Notes: generated from the sequence alone by a model not told the origin. DNA of 64,000 nucleotides from Pantoea agglomerans (GCF_020149765.1 NZ_CP083808.1:124001-188000), one strand, 5' to 3'. Shown: positions 16,245-25,907, numbered from the stretch's first letter. Translations and numbers: made by a program.

Positions 16245-19217
16245 ATGTCAGAGAAAACCTGTACCATTATTTATAATGGCGAACCCCTGGTAGGTGCCGT
16301 TAATCAGCCCTTGATCGACTTTCTTACCGAGCAGGGAAAAAAACTGCCTCACGTCTGTTATCACCCGGCGCTGCAGCCGCTGGAGAGCTGCGATGTCTGC
16401 TGGGTGGAAGCCAACGGCGAAAAGGTGCGTGGCTGTACGCTGCGCACCTTCCAGGGACTGGAAATCAACAGCGAAGGAGAGTGGCCACGCGCCGCGCAGC
16501 AGGAAGGGATGGATCGCATCCTGAATCGCCACGAGCTTTACTGCACGGTCTGCGAGCACAATACCGGCGACTGCACGCTGCATAATACCGTCGCAGATAT
16601 GCATATCCCGATTCAGTATTACCCCTATCAGCGCAAGCCCACCAGTAAGGATCACTCCAACCCCTTTTATACTTACGATCCCGACCAGTGCATTCTCTGC
16701 GGGCGCTGCGTTGAGGCGTGTCAGAACGTCGAGGTAAATGAGACGCTGAGCATCGACTACACCCAGGCGCATCCGCGCGTGCTGTGGGATGGCGGCACGC
16801 AGATTGCCGGATCGAGCTGCGTCAGCTGCGGCCACTGCGTCACGGTCTGTCCCTGCAACGCGCTGCTGGAGAAGACCATGCAGCCCGACGCCGGCCCCTT
16901 TACCGCCATGGATGAAGGGCTGAAGCGGCCGATGATCGACTTCGTTAAATCGCTGGAGAACAGCATCGGCATGGAGCCGATCACCGGCATTTCGCTGATC
17001 GACGACGCGCTGCGTCAGGCAGAGATTAAGCGCACCAAAACGGTCTGCACCTACTGCGGCGTGGGCTGCAGCTTTGAAATCTGGACGCGCGATCGTCATA
17101 TCCTGAAGGTGCAGCCGGTCGCCGATGCGCCAGCTAACGGCATCTCCACCTGCGTCAAAGGCAAGTTCGGCTGGGATTTCGTCAACAGCCCGCAGCGCCT
17201 GACCACGCCGCTGATCCGCGAAAATGGCCGCTTCCGCCCCGCCAGCTGGGACGAGGCGCTGGATCGCGTGGCGCAGGGGCTGCGCGACGTGGCGCGGCAG
17301 CATGGCGGCGACGCTATCGGCTTTATCGGCTCCAGCAAGGCCAGCAATGAAGAGGCCTACCTGACACAGAAAATCGCCCGGCTGATTTTCGGCACCAATA
17401 ACGTCGATAACTCCTCTCGCTACTGCCAGAACCCGGCAACTGAAGGACTGTTTCGCACCGTGGGCTATGGCGGCGACGCAGGCACCATTCGCGACCTGCA
17501 AAAAACCGATCTCATCATCACCGTCGGCAGTAACCTGGCGGAGAACCATCCGGTTATCGCCTCGCATATCAAGCAGAGCCACAAACACCGCGGGCAAAAG
17601 CTGCTGGTGGTGGATCCGCGCCGCCATGAAATGGCCGACCGCGCCGACCAGTTCCTGCGCATCAAGCCGGGCACCGATATGGTGTGGGCCTCGGCGATGG
17701 CGAAATATATGTTCGACCACGGCTATGCCGACGAGGCGTTCCTGGCGGAGCGCGTCAATCAGGTCGAGGAGTATCGCGCGTCGCTGGCGCCTTTTACCCT
17801 GGCGTTCGCCAGCGAGGTCACTGGCCTGAGCGTGGAAGCGCTGACGGCGGCGGCGGAGATGATCGGCCAGGCGGATAGCGTTTGCCTGCTGTGGGCGATG
17901 GGCATCACGCAGCATAGCCACGGCGCGGATACCAGCACGGCGCTCTCGAATCTGCTGCTGGTGACCGGCAACTACGGGCGTCCCGGCACCGGCGGCTATC
18001 CGATGCGCGGCCACAACAATGTACAGGGCGCGAGCGATTTCGGCTGCCTCAGCAACGTTTATCCCGGATATGAAAAAGTCTCTGACCCGGCAATACGCGA
18101 AAAATGGGCGCGCGCCTGGGGCGTGACGCCAGAGGCGCTCTCTGACCAGCCCGGCGCGGATAACTTTATGATGGTGCAGCACGCCCACGAAGGAAAACTG
18201 CGCGCCATGTATATCACCGGCGAAGAGACCGCCTTCTCCGACGCCGATTCCACCAAAGTGCATGAAGCCTTCAGCCGCCTCGACTTTATGGTGGTGCAGG
18301 ATATTTTTATGAGCCGCACCGCCGAGTTCGCCGATGTGGTGCTGCCCGGCAGCCCGAGCGTGGAGAAAGAGGGCACCTTCGTCAACACCGAGCGCCGTAT
18401 CCAGCACTTCTCCCCGGCGATGGATCCGCTGGGCGAGAGCCGCCCCGACTGGCAGATCTTTACCGATCTGGCTGCGCGCCTCGGCCATCACTGGAACTAC
18501 CCCAATCCCGGCGCGATTATGGCGGAAGCCGCCAGCATTGCGGAGATCTTCGCAGGCGTCAGCTATGAGCGGCTGGTGGGCTGGCAGTCGCAAATCTGGC
18601 CGGTGACGCCGGACGGCGAGAGCACGCCGCTGCTCTATACCGATAAGTTCAAGTTCCCGGACGGCAAGGCGCGACTCTATCCGCTGAGCTGGCAGCCGCC
18701 GATGGAGGAGGCGGACGCGGAATACGATCTGATTCTGGATAACGGCCGTATGCTGGAGCACTTCCAGTCCACCAACCAGACCGGACAGGGGGGACGCATG
18801 ATGTCGCTCTCGCCTAACTGGTTTGTGGAGATTTCCCCGCAGCTGGCGCAGGCGCGCGGTCTGCTGGAGGGGGAATGGGTCGCGCTGAAATCGCGGCGCG
18901 GCACGGTGGAAGTCCCGGTGGTAGTGACCGATCGCGTGGCGGGCAATGTGCTGTTTATCCCTATCCACCACGGCAAGCCAGGCGTTAACGGCCTCACCGG
19001 CGAACATCACGATCCCGATGTTAACACCCCGGCGTACAAGGAGATTGCCGTCAATATGACGAAACTGGCGCGTACGCCGCAGCCGAACCCGATTCCGCGC
19101 CATAATTTTCGCCACGGCCAGCGTACGCCGCTGGATCATCTGCCCATTGAGCAGAAGTGGCAGCAGGAAGGCTATGTCGAGCCGCCTGAACACGTTCAAC
19201 ACCCGGAGAAATTCTAA
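16245..19217 (+). CDS. Formate dehydrogenase catalytic subunit, cysteine type (ForC/FdhF-like)
   Basis: The 990-residue protein has an NADH-quinone oxidoreductase G-like N-terminus: a 2Fe-2S domain (CYHPALQPLESCDVC), a His/Cys cluster, and two 4Fe-4S motifs (CILCGRCVEAC; CVSCGHCVTVC). Then comes the molybdopterin domain beginning CTYCGVGCSFE (about residue 267) and the C-terminal dinucleotide-binding domain. The Mo-ligand position is Cys394 in SSRYCQNPA, where E. coli FdhF has selenocysteine. It oxidises formate to CO2 with bis-MGD. The next gene encodes the DUF1641 partner, as in the ForCE type of Bacillus, whose electrons go to the quinone pool. No membrane subunit of the FdoI type is present. 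The stop overlaps the next start by 1 bp. Confidence 0.93.
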   Translation: MSEKTCTIIYNGEPLVGAVNQPLIDFLTEQGKKLPHVCYHPALQPLESCDVCWVEANGEKVRGCTLRTFQGLEINSEGEWPRAAQQEGMDRILNRHELYCTVCEHNTGDCTLHNTVADMHIPIQYYPYQRKPTSKDHSNPFYTYDPDQCILCGRCVEACQNVEVNETLSIDYTQAHPRVLWDGGTQIAGSSCVSCGHCVTVCPCNALLEKTMQPDAGPFTAMDEGLKRPMIDFVKSLENSIGMEPITGISLIDDALRQAEIKRTKTVCTYCGVGCSFEIWTRDRHILKVQPVADAPANGISTCVKGKFGWDFVNSPQRLTTPLIRENGRFRPASWDEALDRVAQGLRDVARQHGGDAIGFIGSSKASNEEAYLTQKIARLIFGTNNVDNSSRYCQNPATEGLFRTVGYGGDAGTIRDLQKTDLIITVGSNLAENHPVIASHIKQSHKHRGQKLLVVDPRRHEMADRADQFLRIKPGTDMVWASAMAKYMFDHGYADEAFLAERVNQVEEYRASLAPFTLAFASEVTGLSVEALTAAAEMIGQADSVCLLWAMGITQHSHGADTSTALSNLLLVTGNYGRPGTGGYPMRGHNNVQGASDFGCLSNVYPGYEKVSDPAIREKWARAWGVTPEALSDQPGADNFMMVQHAHEGKLRAMYITGEETAFSDADSTKVHEAFSRLDFMVVQDIFMSRTAEFADVVLPGSPSVEKEGTFVNTERRIQHFSPAMDPLGESRPDWQIFTDLAARLGHHWNYPNPGAIMAEAASIAEIFAGVSYERLVGWQSQIWPVTPDGESTPLLYTDKFKFPDGKARLYPLSWQPPMEEADAEYDLILDNGRMLEHFQSTNQTGQGGRMMSLSPNWFVEISPQLAQARGLLEGEWVALKSRRGTVEVPVVVTDRVAGNVLFIPIHHGKPGVNGLTGEHHDPDVNTPAYKEIAVNMTKLARTPQPNPIPRHNFRHGQRTPLDHLPIEQKWQQEGYVEPPEHVQHPEKF

Positions 19218-19705
19218 TGGCAGAACGACTGTCCTATACCGTGCCGCCGACGCGCACCGAGAAAACCGCGCAGGAAGCGATGGATGAACTGGTGGAAAAC
19301 CTGCATGAGCACGGCTTTCTGCGGCTGGCGAACGACGCCATCAAAGCCAATAACGATATCGGCAAAATTCTGGTTGCCGGCCTGAACCGGCCAGGCACGC
19401 AGAGCGCGCTGCAAAATATCTCGCTGATCCTGATGACGCTGAGCACCATCCCACCGGAGCGGCTTAACCATATTTTGCTGGCGCTGCGCGACGCGGCGAT
19501 GGCGATGAAGCCCGCCAGCGACGCCACGCAGCAGGAGGGGAACGCCGCGCCCGGCATTCGCGGCGTGCTGCACCTGCTGAACGACGAGAATCTATGGCAG
19601 GGACTGCGGCCGCTGTTCGCCGCGCTGGAGGCGTTTTCCGCAGGCATGCAGCGCGAGGAGGAGAAGCCGATTACCCGCTACAGCGGAAAGCCGAGCAATG
19701 AGTAA
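19217..19705 (+). CDS. DUF1641 protein, formate dehydrogenase partner (ForE-like)
   Basis: The 162-residue soluble protein has the DUF1641 core around HGFLRLANDAIKANNDIGKI and helices with many Leu/Ala residues. In Bacillus the homologue is encoded beside the same catalytic subunit and is needed for the menaquinone-linked enzyme, probably as electron or membrane link. It overlaps both neighbours (1 bp upstream, 8 bp downstream), so the four genes are co-translated. It has no cysteine cluster that would suggest its own FeS centre. A mechanistic role is not certain. Confidence 0.85.
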   Translation: MAERLSYTVPPTRTEKTAQEAMDELVENLHEHGFLRLANDAIKANNDIGKILVAGLNRPGTQSALQNISLILMTLSTIPPERLNHILLALRDAAMAMKPASDATQQEGNAAPGIRGVLHLLNDENLWQGLRPLFAALEAFSAGMQREEEKPITRYSGKPSNE

Positions 19706-21065
19706 TGCCGAATGGGTGCTGCTGCTGTCGCGTGGGCAGTTCGCCCTCACCATGGGGATGCATATTACCCTGGCCGCGCTGACGCTTGGCCTGTCGCCCT
19801 TTTTGCTCTGGTTCGAGGCGCGCTGGCTGTGGGGAAAGCAGCCGGGCGCGCGCGAAGCGCTGCACTTCTGGCTTAAGGTCTTTGCGCTGACGGTGGCGAT
19901 CGGCGCGGTGTCCGGCGTGGTGATGGAGGTGCAGTTCGGCACCCACTGGTCCGGGCTGTCGCAAAAGGTTGGCGGCGTTATCGGCCCGCTGCTGTTCTAT
20001 GAAGTGCTGGTGGCCTTTTTTCTTGAATCGGGGCTGACCGGGGTGATGCTGTTTGGCATGGGCAAAATCAAGCCGGGCCTGCACTTTATCGTCACCTGCT
20101 TCGTCACGCTCGGCGCGCTGCTGAGCGCCTTCTGGATCCTCGCCGCTAACTCCTGGCTACAGACGCCCACCGGCTTTACGCGCGACGACAGCGGCCGGTT
20201 CCTGCCGGAGAGCTGGGCGATGGTGCTCTCCGCGCCGTCGTTTCCGTTTCGCTTTAGCCATATGCTGCTGGCTTCGCTGATCGCCGTGGCCTTTATGATC
20301 GCGGGCGTGGCGGCGCGCCGTCTGCTGCTGAATGTTCAGGAACAGGCGGCGCGGCGCATGCTGACGGCGGCGCTCTCGTTCACGCTGGTGGCGGTGCCGC
20401 TGCAGGTGGCGGTTGGCGATCTGCATGGGGAGAATACGCTGGCGCATCAGCCCGCCAAGCTGGCGGCGATTGAGGGCAGCTGGCATCCGCCTGCGGCGAA
20501 CCGGGGGGAGCCGCTGCGGCTGTTCGCCTGGCCCGATCAGCAGGCGCAGCGTAACCGGCTGGAGCTGGCGATCCCCGATATCGCCTCACTCTATTTGCGT
20601 CATAACCTCACCGGCCATATCAAAAGCCTGAGCGAGTTCGACGCGCAAAGCCTGCCGCCGGTGGCACCGGTTTTTTTCGCCTTTCGCCTGATGGTGGGGC
20701 TGGGGATGGTCATGCTTATCGCCAGCCTGGTGGCCAACGTGCAGCACTGGCGCGGACGCCTGACCACTTCGCCTCGCCTGCTGCGTATGCTGGTATGGGT
20801 TTCGCCGTCGGGCTTTATCGCTATGCTGGCCGGCTGGCTGGTGACGGAAATCGGCCGTCAGCCCTGGACGGTCTACGGTATGCTGCGCACCGCCGACAGT
20901 ATCTCCGCGCTGTCGCTCTCCACCACCGTGGCGATCCTGGTCGCTATTGTTGTGGTTTACACCCTGAGCTTTGCGCTGGGCCTGCGCTATCTGCTGCGGC
21001 TGGTCTCCACGCCGCTGCAGCCTAAAGGTGACGTTGTCACACAAGAGATCAGGACATCCCTATGA
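19698..21065 (+). CDS. bd-type quinol oxidase subunit I, short Q-loop (CioA-like)
   Basis: The 455-residue inner membrane protein is the haem-bearing subunit of a cytochrome bd-type oxidase that reduces O2 with quinol. Candidate haem ligands are His22 (in TMGMHITL), His188 (RFSHML) and Met376 (IAMLAGW). The quinol region has the invariant QPAKLAAIEG, and GRQPW follows the Met. It is about 65 residues shorter than E. coli CydA because the C-terminal part of the Q-loop is missing, which places it in the CIO/short-loop group often less sensitive to cyanide. The gene overlaps the DUF1641 gene, so the oxidase is tied to formate oxidation. Confidence 0.93.
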   Translation: MSNAEWVLLLSRGQFALTMGMHITLAALTLGLSPFLLWFEARWLWGKQPGAREALHFWLKVFALTVAIGAVSGVVMEVQFGTHWSGLSQKVGGVIGPLLFYEVLVAFFLESGLTGVMLFGMGKIKPGLHFIVTCFVTLGALLSAFWILAANSWLQTPTGFTRDDSGRFLPESWAMVLSAPSFPFRFSHMLLASLIAVAFMIAGVAARRLLLNVQEQAARRMLTAALSFTLVAVPLQVAVGDLHGENTLAHQPAKLAAIEGSWHPPAANRGEPLRLFAWPDQQAQRNRLELAIPDIASLYLRHNLTGHIKSLSEFDAQSLPPVAPVFFAFRLMVGLGMVMLIASLVANVQHWRGRLTTSPRLLRMLVWVSPSGFIAMLAGWLVTEIGRQPWTVYGMLRTADSISALSLSTTVAILVAIVVVYTLSFALGLRYLLRLVSTPLQPKGDVVTQEIRTSL

Positions 21066-22006
21066 CGCTTGCTGATTTTTCGGCGCTGGCGCTGCTGCTG
21101 TCGATGCTGATTTATGTGCTGCTTGACGGCACCGATCTCGGCGTCGGCATGCTCTTTCCCTGGTTCCGCGAGGAGTCGCAGCGCAGGCGCATGGTTAACA
21201 GCATCCTGCCGATCTGGGACGCCAACGAGACCTGGCTGGTGCTGCTGGCGGGCGGGATGTTTGCGCTCTTTCCGCCGGTCTACAGCCTGCTGTTCAATAC
21301 CCTCTGCGGCCCGGTGTTTGCCATGGTGCTGGCGCTGTTTCTGCGCGGGCTGGCGCTGGAGTATCGGGCGCAGGCGCAGGAGGGCTTTCGCCACTGGCTG
21401 GATCGGCTGATGTGCGCCAGCTCGGCGCTGGCGGCGTTTCTGCAGGGCTGGTGCGCGGGCGTGGTCTTTAGCGCAGAGCCGCAGCGCGGGCTGGAAATCG
21501 GCTTCTCGCTGACGCCGCTGCTGTGCGGGCTGGGGCTGATGGTGATCTACTTACTGCTGGGCTGCTGCTGGATCCGCTGGCGTATCGGTGCAGATGTCGA
21601 AGAGCGTGCCAGCACGCTCGCCTGGCTATGCTGGGTGCTTTCGCTGGTGCTGTTTCTGTCGGTGCTGCTACTGAATCGCGATATCTGGATGACCGCCTGG
21701 CAGCGCTGGCCGGGCAAGATCGCCGTCGCGCTGATTTTTCTCTTCTGGCTGGCGCAGCTGCTGGCGCTGTGGCGCGGCCGGGCAACCTGGCAGCTGGCTT
21801 TGACGCTGGGGCTGATCTCAGCGGTATTTATCGGCGTCGCCTGCGGTTTTTATCCCTGGCTTATTCCCTGGCAGCAGGATCTGCACCGCAGCGCGGCGCC
21901 GGCGGCGACGCAAAGCTTTGTGCTTATCGGCGCCGCCATCGTTATGCCGCTGACGCTGCTCTATCACAGCTGGGCGTTCTGGGTGTTTCGCGGCAGAGTG
22001 CGCTAA
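21062..22006 (+). CDS. bd-type quinol oxidase subunit II (CioB-like)
   Basis: The 314-residue inner membrane partner of the preceding subunit has about eight TM helices. It starts with the [20 protein letters not shown] helix typical of CydB/CioB and continues with [10 protein letters not shown], whose acidic residue belongs to the conserved proton path. It overlaps subunit I by 4 bp. No cydX-like small gene follows; instead the gene meets clcA tail to tail with a 4-bp overlap, which closes the operon. Confidence 0.92.
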   Translation: MTLADFSALALLLSMLIYVLLDGTDLGVGMLFPWFREESQRRRMVNSILPIWDANETWLVLLAGGMFALFPPVYSLLFNTLCGPVFAMVLALFLRGLALEYRAQAQEGFRHWLDRLMCASSALAAFLQGWCAGVVFSAEPQRGLEIGFSLTPLLCGLGLMVIYLLLGCCWIRWRIGADVEERASTLAWLCWVLSLVLFLSVLLLNRDIWMTAWQRWPGKIAVALIFLFWLAQLLALWRGRATWQLALTLGLISAVFIGVACGFYPWLIPWQQDLHRSAAPAATQSFVLIGAAIVMPLTLLYHSWAFWVFRGRVR

Positions 22007-23403
22007 GCCTTGCCGCTCTCCGCCTGCTGCTGACGCGCCAGGGTGCGTGCCAGCAGAGAGGAGTAGAGCGGTTTGCCGCCGAGAAACTGCGCCAGCAGCG
22101 TCGCGCCCAGCCCGGTGACGATCATCGGCAGTATCAGCTGATAGTTATCGGTCATCTCCAGCACCAGCACAATGCCGGTCAGCGGCGCGCGCACCGAGGC
22201 GGCAAGCAGCGCGCCCATACCGGCGATGGCGAAGGTGGCGGGCTGCAGATGGTAGAGCGGGAAAACGTCCGCCATCAGCACGCCGAAGGCGGTGCCCAGC
22301 ACGGTGCCGAGCGCCAGCATCGGTGCGAAAATGCCGCCCGGCGCGCCAGAGCTGAAGCAGAGCAGCGTAGTGAACAGCCGCACCGCAAAGATCACCAGCA
22401 GCACGCCGAAGGTATAGTGGCCAGCGGTCGCCTGCGGAATCAGCTCAAACCCGCCGCCTGCGCCCGGCGCGAACCACAGCGCCAGCAGACCGCAGCCGCC
22501 GCCGAGCGCGCCGCCGGTCGCGACGACGCGCCACAGACGCCCGTTATAGAGGCGGGCAAACGTATCCTGACAGAGAAAAATCAGCCGGTTAAGCAGCACG
22601 CCCACCATGCCGAACAGCATGCCCAGCACCAGATAGAGCCACAGGGTTTCTACCGGCGCATCCGCCAGTTTGCCGACGGAGATCACCGGATGCGCGCCGT
22701 TGATCAGGCGGAACACAATGCTCGCCATAATCACGCCGGTAAAGACCGCCTTGATAGAGATAAGGTTGTAGCGAAACTGCGGCCGCATCTCTTCAACGAT
22801 AAAGAGAATGCCCGCCAGCGGCGCGTTAAAAGCTGCCGCCAGCCCGGCCGCCGCGCCGGTCGCCAGCAGCGAATGGCGCGCTTCGTCGCTGCGGATGCGC
22901 AGCAGGTCAAGCACCATGCGGCCGATATTGCCGCCAAGCTGCACCGTCGGCCCCTCGCGACCCAGCACCATGCCCGCGCCCAGCGTGCCCATACCGCCGA
23001 AAAATTTTACCGGGATAACGCGCCACCAGCGCACCGGGCGCAGCTCTTCCAGCGCGCCTTCGATTTCCGGGATGCCGGAACCTGCGGCTTCTGGCGCAAA
23101 ACGCCGCACGAGAAAATAGCCCGCCATCGCCAGCAGGGCGGAGAGCACAAACGCCAGCGCGTAGAGGGTCCAGCCGCTGTGCAGCGCCGGATCGGCCAGC
23201 GACAGCCGCCAGTGCTGTACCCAGCGAACCGCGCTGGCGAAGGCGCTGCCCACCAGCCCAACAATGACGCCGACCAGCGCGGCGGAGATAAGCACCGCGA
23301 CAGGGGTTTTATCGCGGTTAAGTAACGCCCGGAACATGCGGTTACGTGCCGGGATCGACTGAGGAACGTTTACTGAGGAGTGCGCTTCGTTATTCACTGT
23401 CAT
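22003..23403 (-). CDS. clcA: H+/Cl- exchange transporter ClcA
   Basis: The 466-residue protein has the three CLC selectivity motifs: [19 protein letters not shown] with the gating glutamate, and [11 protein letters not shown]. Size and order match E. coli ClcA (473 residues). It exchanges two chloride for one proton across the inner membrane and supports extreme acid resistance by countering charge build-up. The N-terminus is cytoplasmic and polar. The gene is convergent with the oxidase operon and has no evident partner. Confidence 0.93.
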   Translation of the reverse strand: MTVNNEAHSSVNVPQSIPARNRMFRALLNRDKTPVAVLISAALVGVIVGLVGSAFASAVRWVQHWRLSLADPALHSGWTLYALAFVLSALLAMAGYFLVRRFAPEAAGSGIPEIEGALEELRPVRWWRVIPVKFFGGMGTLGAGMVLGREGPTVQLGGNIGRMVLDLLRIRSDEARHSLLATGAAAGLAAAFNAPLAGILFIVEEMRPQFRYNLISIKAVFTGVIMASIVFRLINGAHPVISVGKLADAPVETLWLYLVLGMLFGMVGVLLNRLIFLCQDTFARLYNGRLWRVVATGGALGGGCGLLALWFAPGAGGGFELIPQATAGHYTFGVLLVIFAVRLFTTLLCFSSGAPGGIFAPMLALGTVLGTAFGVLMADVFPLYHLQPATFAIAGMGALLAASVRAPLTGIVLVLEMTDNYQLILPMIVTGLGATLLAQFLGGKPLYSSLLARTLARQQQAESGKA

Positions 23404-23499
23404 TCACTGCTGCAGAAAAGGAGAGCTAAAGTTTACTGCAATCGCCTTTTTCCGTCCTGCCCTGAGATCGGTTGATTGATAACCTGGCGCAGCAGGGAG

Positions 23500-24177
23500 C
23501 TACTCCGCTTCAGCCGTCTCCTCTATCATCTCTTCGCCCTGATTGTGAATATTGCCAACCTTTTTCGTCACCGGATGCCAGCGAAACACCTTTTCCGGCA
23601 GCGCCGCCTCGTCGGCGATCTGTTTTGCCCGTTCGGGGGAGGTCTCTTCGCTCAGCCACTCCTCGACGGCGTCGGCGCGCAGCACCAGCGGACGGCGATC
23701 GTGGATATCCACCATGCCCTTATTGCTCGCCGCCGTTACGATAACGAATCCCTCATGGCCGTGCTCTCTGTCGAAAGGCGCCTTGCCGATGGCGGCGAAA
23801 AACAGCGGCTCGCGCTGCTGATGGTAGATAAAATAGGGCTGCTTGCGGCTGCCCTCTTTTTTCCATTCGAACCAGCCGTCCGCGGGCACCACGGCGCGGC
23901 CATGATGCCACAGCGGCTTAAACATGCGTCCGGTGGGTGCGGTTTCACTGCGCGCGTTAATCAGCGGCTGTTTATTCCACCACTCAGGGCCATAGCCCCA
24001 GAAAACCGGGTCAAGATGCAGATGGTCGTCGCGCATGTTGAGCAACAGCACGCGGGTGCCCGGCGCGACGTTATAGCGCGCGACAGGTTCGGGATCGTAA
24101 ATCAGCTCGTCATCTTCGATGCCGAGCGCGTCAAAGTAGTCGTTCCGGCTGCGATACTGCGCAAAGCGTCCACACAT
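23500..24177 (-). CDS. yedK: SRAP / HMCES-type abasic site sensor, YedK
   Basis: The 225-residue protein belongs to the SOS response-associated peptidase family, which forms a covalent thiazolidine link to abasic sites in single-stranded DNA through Cys2. I chose the start at 24177 because it places the MCGRFAQ motif at the N-terminus as the chemistry requires and has a GGAGGTAAC site in front; upstream in-frame starts would bury the cysteine. Other family features seen are the Asn in LINARSETAP, PADGWFEWKK with the glutamate, and HPVTKKV with the histidine. No LexA box was evident nearby. Confidence 0.93.
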   Translation of the reverse strand: MCGRFAQYRSRNDYFDALGIEDDELIYDPEPVARYNVAPGTRVLLLNMRDDHLHLDPVFWGYGPEWWNKQPLINARSETAPTGRMFKPLWHHGRAVVPADGWFEWKKEGSRKQPYFIYHQQREPLFFAAIGKAPFDREHGHEGFVIVTAASNKGMVDIHDRRPLVLRADAVEEWLSEETSPERAKQIADEAALPEKVFRWHPVTKKVGNIHNQGEEMIEETAEAE

Positions 24178-24345
24178 AGTTGTTACCTCCGCTGTTAAGC
24201 ATAGCTTTCTCCCTGAGTAAATTAGATTCATTACTAAAGCTTATCGGCTTGCGTCCGTTAATTGTGATTGATTGCTATACGCCGCGCTGACGCCAGACGC
24301 CACGCGGGATGAGATACATTAGGGACGTTAAAAAAGGAAAGGCCA

Positions 24346-25032
24346 GTGAACATTAAGACTTTTGCAGCAGGCACGCTTGCTATCACCCTCCTTGCAGGAT
24401 GCGCAGGAGGCAAGAAACCCACGGTAGTTAAAGGCTCAGGCGGAAGTAGCCTGGAAGTTTATACCTCTCTGGCGCAGCCCGATATGAACGATAGCCACTA
24501 TGCTGACGATCATCTGCGCGTTGTAGGGCCAGCCTCCACAGGCGTAGTAGCCGGTCTGACTGCGGTAGGTGCGCTGCTGGGCAGCGTCAGCGCCAGTTCC
24601 GATATGTTTGATAAAAAAGGGTATCGGGGCAGCAAGATAGACGCCCTGCCGGAACCCACCAGTCATTACTTCGCACCGAAGGCAGAAGCGAAAATCGCAC
24701 GCTATTTAGATCAGAACGGCGGAAGTTATGCTTATCAGAACATACTCTTTATCGGCGCGTCACACTGGTCGCTGGTCTACACAGATTTATCCTCCGCTAA
24801 CAGCAATTATGACCTCTCTTACCGCGTAATCTTCTATAAACGCCCGGAGGGCGGCACGATGTTTAGCGCCTATACGGTTGCCAGCTGCGAGCCTGCGGCG
24901 AAAACCGCGCCGCTGGCTGAATGGCAGGCCAATAACTATCAGAAAGTGACCCAGGAGACAGAGAAGATGATGGATGCCTGTTTGCTGGAGCTTGAGAATC
25001 AGCTGCCGCGACTGCTGAAAAAATCCTCCTGA
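24346..25032 (+). CDS. Uncharacterised lipoprotein
   Basis: The 228-residue product starts at a GTG preceded by AAAGG. It has a short signal peptide ending in LLAGC (Cys about residue 19), so it should be a lipoprotein. The next residues are Gly and polar, without Asp at +2, so outer membrane sorting is likely. There is a Gly/Ala/Ser-rich segment (VVAGLTAVGALLGSVSAS), which may be a membrane-associated helix, and two further cysteines late in the chain. I do not recognise the family. It is a single gene followed by two tandem hairpins. Confidence 0.72.
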   Translation: MNIKTFAAGTLAITLLAGCAGGKKPTVVKGSGGSSLEVYTSLAQPDMNDSHYADDHLRVVGPASTGVVAGLTAVGALLGSVSASSDMFDKKGYRGSKIDALPEPTSHYFAPKAEAKIARYLDQNGGSYAYQNILFIGASHWSLVYTDLSSANSNYDLSYRVIFYKRPEGGTMFSAYTVASCEPAAKTAPLAEWQANNYQKVTQETEKMMDACLLELENQLPRLLKKSS

Positions 25033-25047
25033 CGCGTCGTTCAGGAT

Positions 25048-25114
25048 AAAAACGCTGCGCGCGCGTCAGCGTTTTCAAAAAGCGGCGACGGCCTAATCTG
25101 CAGCCGCTTTTTTT
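25048..25114 (+). terminator. Tandem Rho-independent terminators
   Basis: The first hairpin pairs AAAACGCTG with CAGCGTTTT (to 25075). The second pairs AAAAAGCGGC (25077-25086) with GCCGCTTTTT (25103-25112) and runs into T residues. Both follow the lipoprotein gene. Confidence 0.8.
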
Positions 25115-25355
25115 ATTAAGTTTCATTCCCGTAATAGTCAGAGATCGCGATAAAGTTTCACTTTCAGTAAAAGTATTGTGGCAAAACTAAACCGAACTCA
25201 CAGAAAAAAGGGCGAATGTGAACCTATTTCTGGCCGGCGCTGATGTTTAAGCGCAGCGCGTCCATTCCAGCTTTAAATCTGTTTACGCTTTCCTTCCGCT
25301 ATAACCGTAAAAACTGACTATCCTTCTAGTAAATAAATGACTTTAAGGAGGAAAG
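25115..25355. other. Intergenic region upstream of the small membrane protein
   Basis: This is AT-rich leader sequence without a convincing gene. It should hold the promoter of the following two-gene unit. The strong AAGGAGGAAAG site at 25345-25355 belongs to the 57-residue gene. Confidence 0.5.
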
Positions 25356-25529
25356 ATGAAGTTTTTCTATTTTGTTTCGCTTATCGCCGCTGCAGGCTAT
25401 CTGCTGGCTTTCTTGCCTAAACTCCGAACCAGACGTGAACCTGTCGCTTATTGGGGATGCTGGGCTTATCTGGCGGCGAACGCCATTTACTGGGCGATTT
25501 ATGCGCTACGTTATTATTTCCATTTTTAA
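25356..25529 (+). CDS. 57-residue membrane protein, uncharacterised
   Basis: A strong Shine-Dalgarno (AAGGAGG) sits 6-7 nt before the ATG. The product begins MKFFYFVSLIAAAGYLLAF and has two hydrophobic segments (about residues 4-20 and 33-52) linked by the charged turn PKLRTRREP. It ends in YYFHF. It is rich in aromatic residues, as are many small inner membrane proteins. It lies 30 bp before a second unknown gene, so the two are likely co-transcribed. I do not recognise the family. Confidence 0.7.
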   Translation: MKFFYFVSLIAAAGYLLAFLPKLRTRREPVAYWGCWAYLAANAIYWAIYALRYYFHF

Positions 25530-25559
25530 CCGCAGAAATAATCTGCCGCAGGAGAAGAG

Positions 25560-25907
25560 ATGTCTGAAAATAAACGTGACCTGATGCCTTACCTGCTTTA
25601 TTACTGCCAGTCTCGCCTGCTGGTGGAAAATATTGATGGCCATGTGGTCGATATCGGCGGCGCGGAGCAGGTTGGCGGCAAGCTACGCTGGCAGCTCGAC
25701 GGTAAAGAGGCGAAAGGCACAACGGAGAATGAGGCGGAGGAGATGCTGAATGATGTCGCCCGCCACCTGAGCTTTTTATTCGTCGACGGGCAGTTCACCA
25801 GCCTGCCCGACGTGCGTGGCGAATATGGCGACCGGCTCGATAACGCCCCGTCGCGCGAAATTTCGCTGTCGGAGCTTAACGACAGCGATGAAGATATCGT
25901 GCGCTAA
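25560..25907 (+). CDS. Uncharacterised acidic protein, 115 residues
   Basis: The frame begins at an ATG preceded by GGAGAAGAG. The product is soluble, acidic, with a central KLRWQLDGKEAKGTTENEAE and a strongly acidic C-terminus (LNDSDEDIVR). No signal peptide or membrane helix is seen. It follows the 57-residue membrane protein by 30 bp and probably shares its transcript. The function is unknown. Confidence 0.7.
   Translation: MSENKRDLMPYLLYYCQSRLLVENIDGHVVDIGGAEQVGGKLRWQLDGKEAKGTTENEAEEMLNDVARHLSFLFVDGQFTSLPDVRGEYGDRLDNAPSREISLSELNDSDEDIVR

Noticed and set aside
16248..19202. 984-codon minus-strand open frame opposite the formate dehydrogenase gene
   Set aside because: The plus frame has all FeS and molybdopterin motifs; the minus frame is rich in Arg/His/Gln and lacks any domain.
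21523..23325. 600-codon plus frame across the oxidase subunit II and clcA genes
   Set aside because: It runs antisense to clcA, whose CLC motifs are complete, and its product is low-complexity His/Gln/Arg.
23476..24198. Plus-strand frame of 240 codons opposite yedK
   Set aside because: The minus frame has the Cys2 SRAP motifs and a good ribosome site; the plus frame has no recognisable domain.
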